Assembly (NCBI GenBank): GCA_013334565.1
Contig: JAAXXI010000006.1
Coordinates: 1-64,000 of the forward strand
Source of the DNA: Chlorobiaceae bacterium
GTDB taxonomy: Bacteria > Bacteroidota > Chlorobiia > Chlorobiales > Chlorobiaceae
DNA: 64,000 nucleotides
Reading direction: 5' to 3'
In this document: positions 63,748 to 64,000 of the stretch, piece after piece
How the letters are laid out: every line of letters begins with the position of its first letter
Numbering within the stretch: position 1 is the first letter of the stretch
Made by a program: the position numbers and the translations under genes
Notes under the pieces: model-generated
What the model was told of the DNA's origin: nothing
What the model saw: only the letters and a program-made list of their open reading frames with translations
The model's database searches: none

Positions 63748-64000
63748 ATGAAAAAAATACCGATAACCGTATTAAGCCGCCTCTTCCTTTTCGTTGCGGC
63801 ACTGCTTCTTACCAGCGCTCCAGCCATTGCCGGAGAACTCAACCTTTCCGTCGCTGCAAGCCTCAAGGAAGTCATCAACGACCTGACCGCTTCCTATACG
63901 ACCAGACACCCGGCAACTACCTTCGTGAAAAATTACGGCGGATCGGGCACTCTTGCCAGCCAGATTGAAAACGGCGCCCCGGCCGATCTTTTCATCGCAG
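63748..64000 (+). CDS. modA: Molybdate-binding protein ModA, 3'-truncated by the window edge
   Basis: Periplasmic molybdate receptor, first 84 residues visible. A signal peptide (MKKIPITVLSRLFLFVAALL, LTSAPAIAG) is followed by ELNLSVAASLKEVINDLTAS, with the AASL motif typical of ModA, then FVKNYGGSGTLASQIENGAPADLFIA, which lines the oxyanion site. This is a closer match to canonical ModA than the protein at 31809-32537. An ATG two codons earlier (63742) is also possible. It probably opens a second modABC operon lying beyond the window. Confidence 0.92.
   Translation, partial: MKKIPITVLSRLFLFVAALLLTSAPAIAGELNLSVAASLKEVINDLTASYTTRHPATTFVKNYGGSGTLASQIENGAPADLFIA

Overview
The window looks like part of the chromosome of a green sulfur bacterium (Chlorobiaceae, Chlorobium/Prosthecochloris-like). 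This is inferred from the methanogen-like nif gene order with two PII genes (nifH-I1-I2-D-K-E-N-B plus a thioredoxin-like [2Fe-2S] ferredoxin), several TonB-dependent receptors with molybdate transport genes, and the general character of the proteins. No rRNA, tRNA, CRISPR array or intact insertion sequence was seen. Both ends cut genes: serS at the left and a modA at the right.

Layout. (1) 1-11.7 kb is mostly housekeeping: serS, metY-metX behind a clear SAM-I riboswitch, rsmB, a yeast-type cytosine deaminase, a four-helix-bundle/zinc-finger protein surrounded by short CGATC-type repeats, xerD, a DUF2721 membrane protein, a beta-CASP metallo-hydrolase and a DEAD-box helicase. (2) 12.3-25.1 kb is a RiPP (ribosomally made, modified peptide) locus: three Nif11-type precursor peptides, a decayed fourth one, a radical SAM/SPASM maturase, a complete NHLM-type export system (HlyD-like protein, C39-peptidase ABC exporter, second ABC exporter) and a Cache-domain membrane protein. 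It is interrupted by a small block of unrelated genes (hypotheticals, thpR, uspA). (3) 25.6-28.4 kb is a three-gene unit of unknown function: a solute-binding-like protein without a signal peptide, a HypB/UreG-like GTPase and a soluble ABC ATPase with no permease.

(4) 28.5-36.6 kb is a metal-oxyanion (probably molybdate) uptake island: a small cytochrome c, two TonB-dependent receptors, modA-modB on one strand and a di-TOBE protein plus modC on the other. (5) 36.6-46.7 kb holds a methyltransferase, a TolC/HlyD/RbbA-type tripartite ABC exporter operon containing a UspA gene and a small lipoprotein gene, and a divergent sigma-54-dependent activator. (6) 47-50.9 kb has mscL, a Sel1-repeat protein, an FMN reductase, a YceI protein and a methyltransferase. 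(7) 51-60.6 kb is the nitrogenase operon, with a consensus sigma-54 promoter and two upstream palindromes. (8) 60.6-64 kb is a second molybdate-type locus: TonB-dependent receptor, a secreted molybdopterin-oxidoreductase-fold protein and modA.

How it fits together. Four inverted repeats of the form CGYTATWT-N7/8-AYATAACG, closely resembling the E. coli ModE operator, stand in front of the three receptor genes and the right-end modA. This suggests one molybdenum regulon flanking and feeding the Mo-nitrogenase genes. The RiPP locus and the permease-less SBP/GTPase/ATPase unit are the parts most likely to hold undescribed biology.
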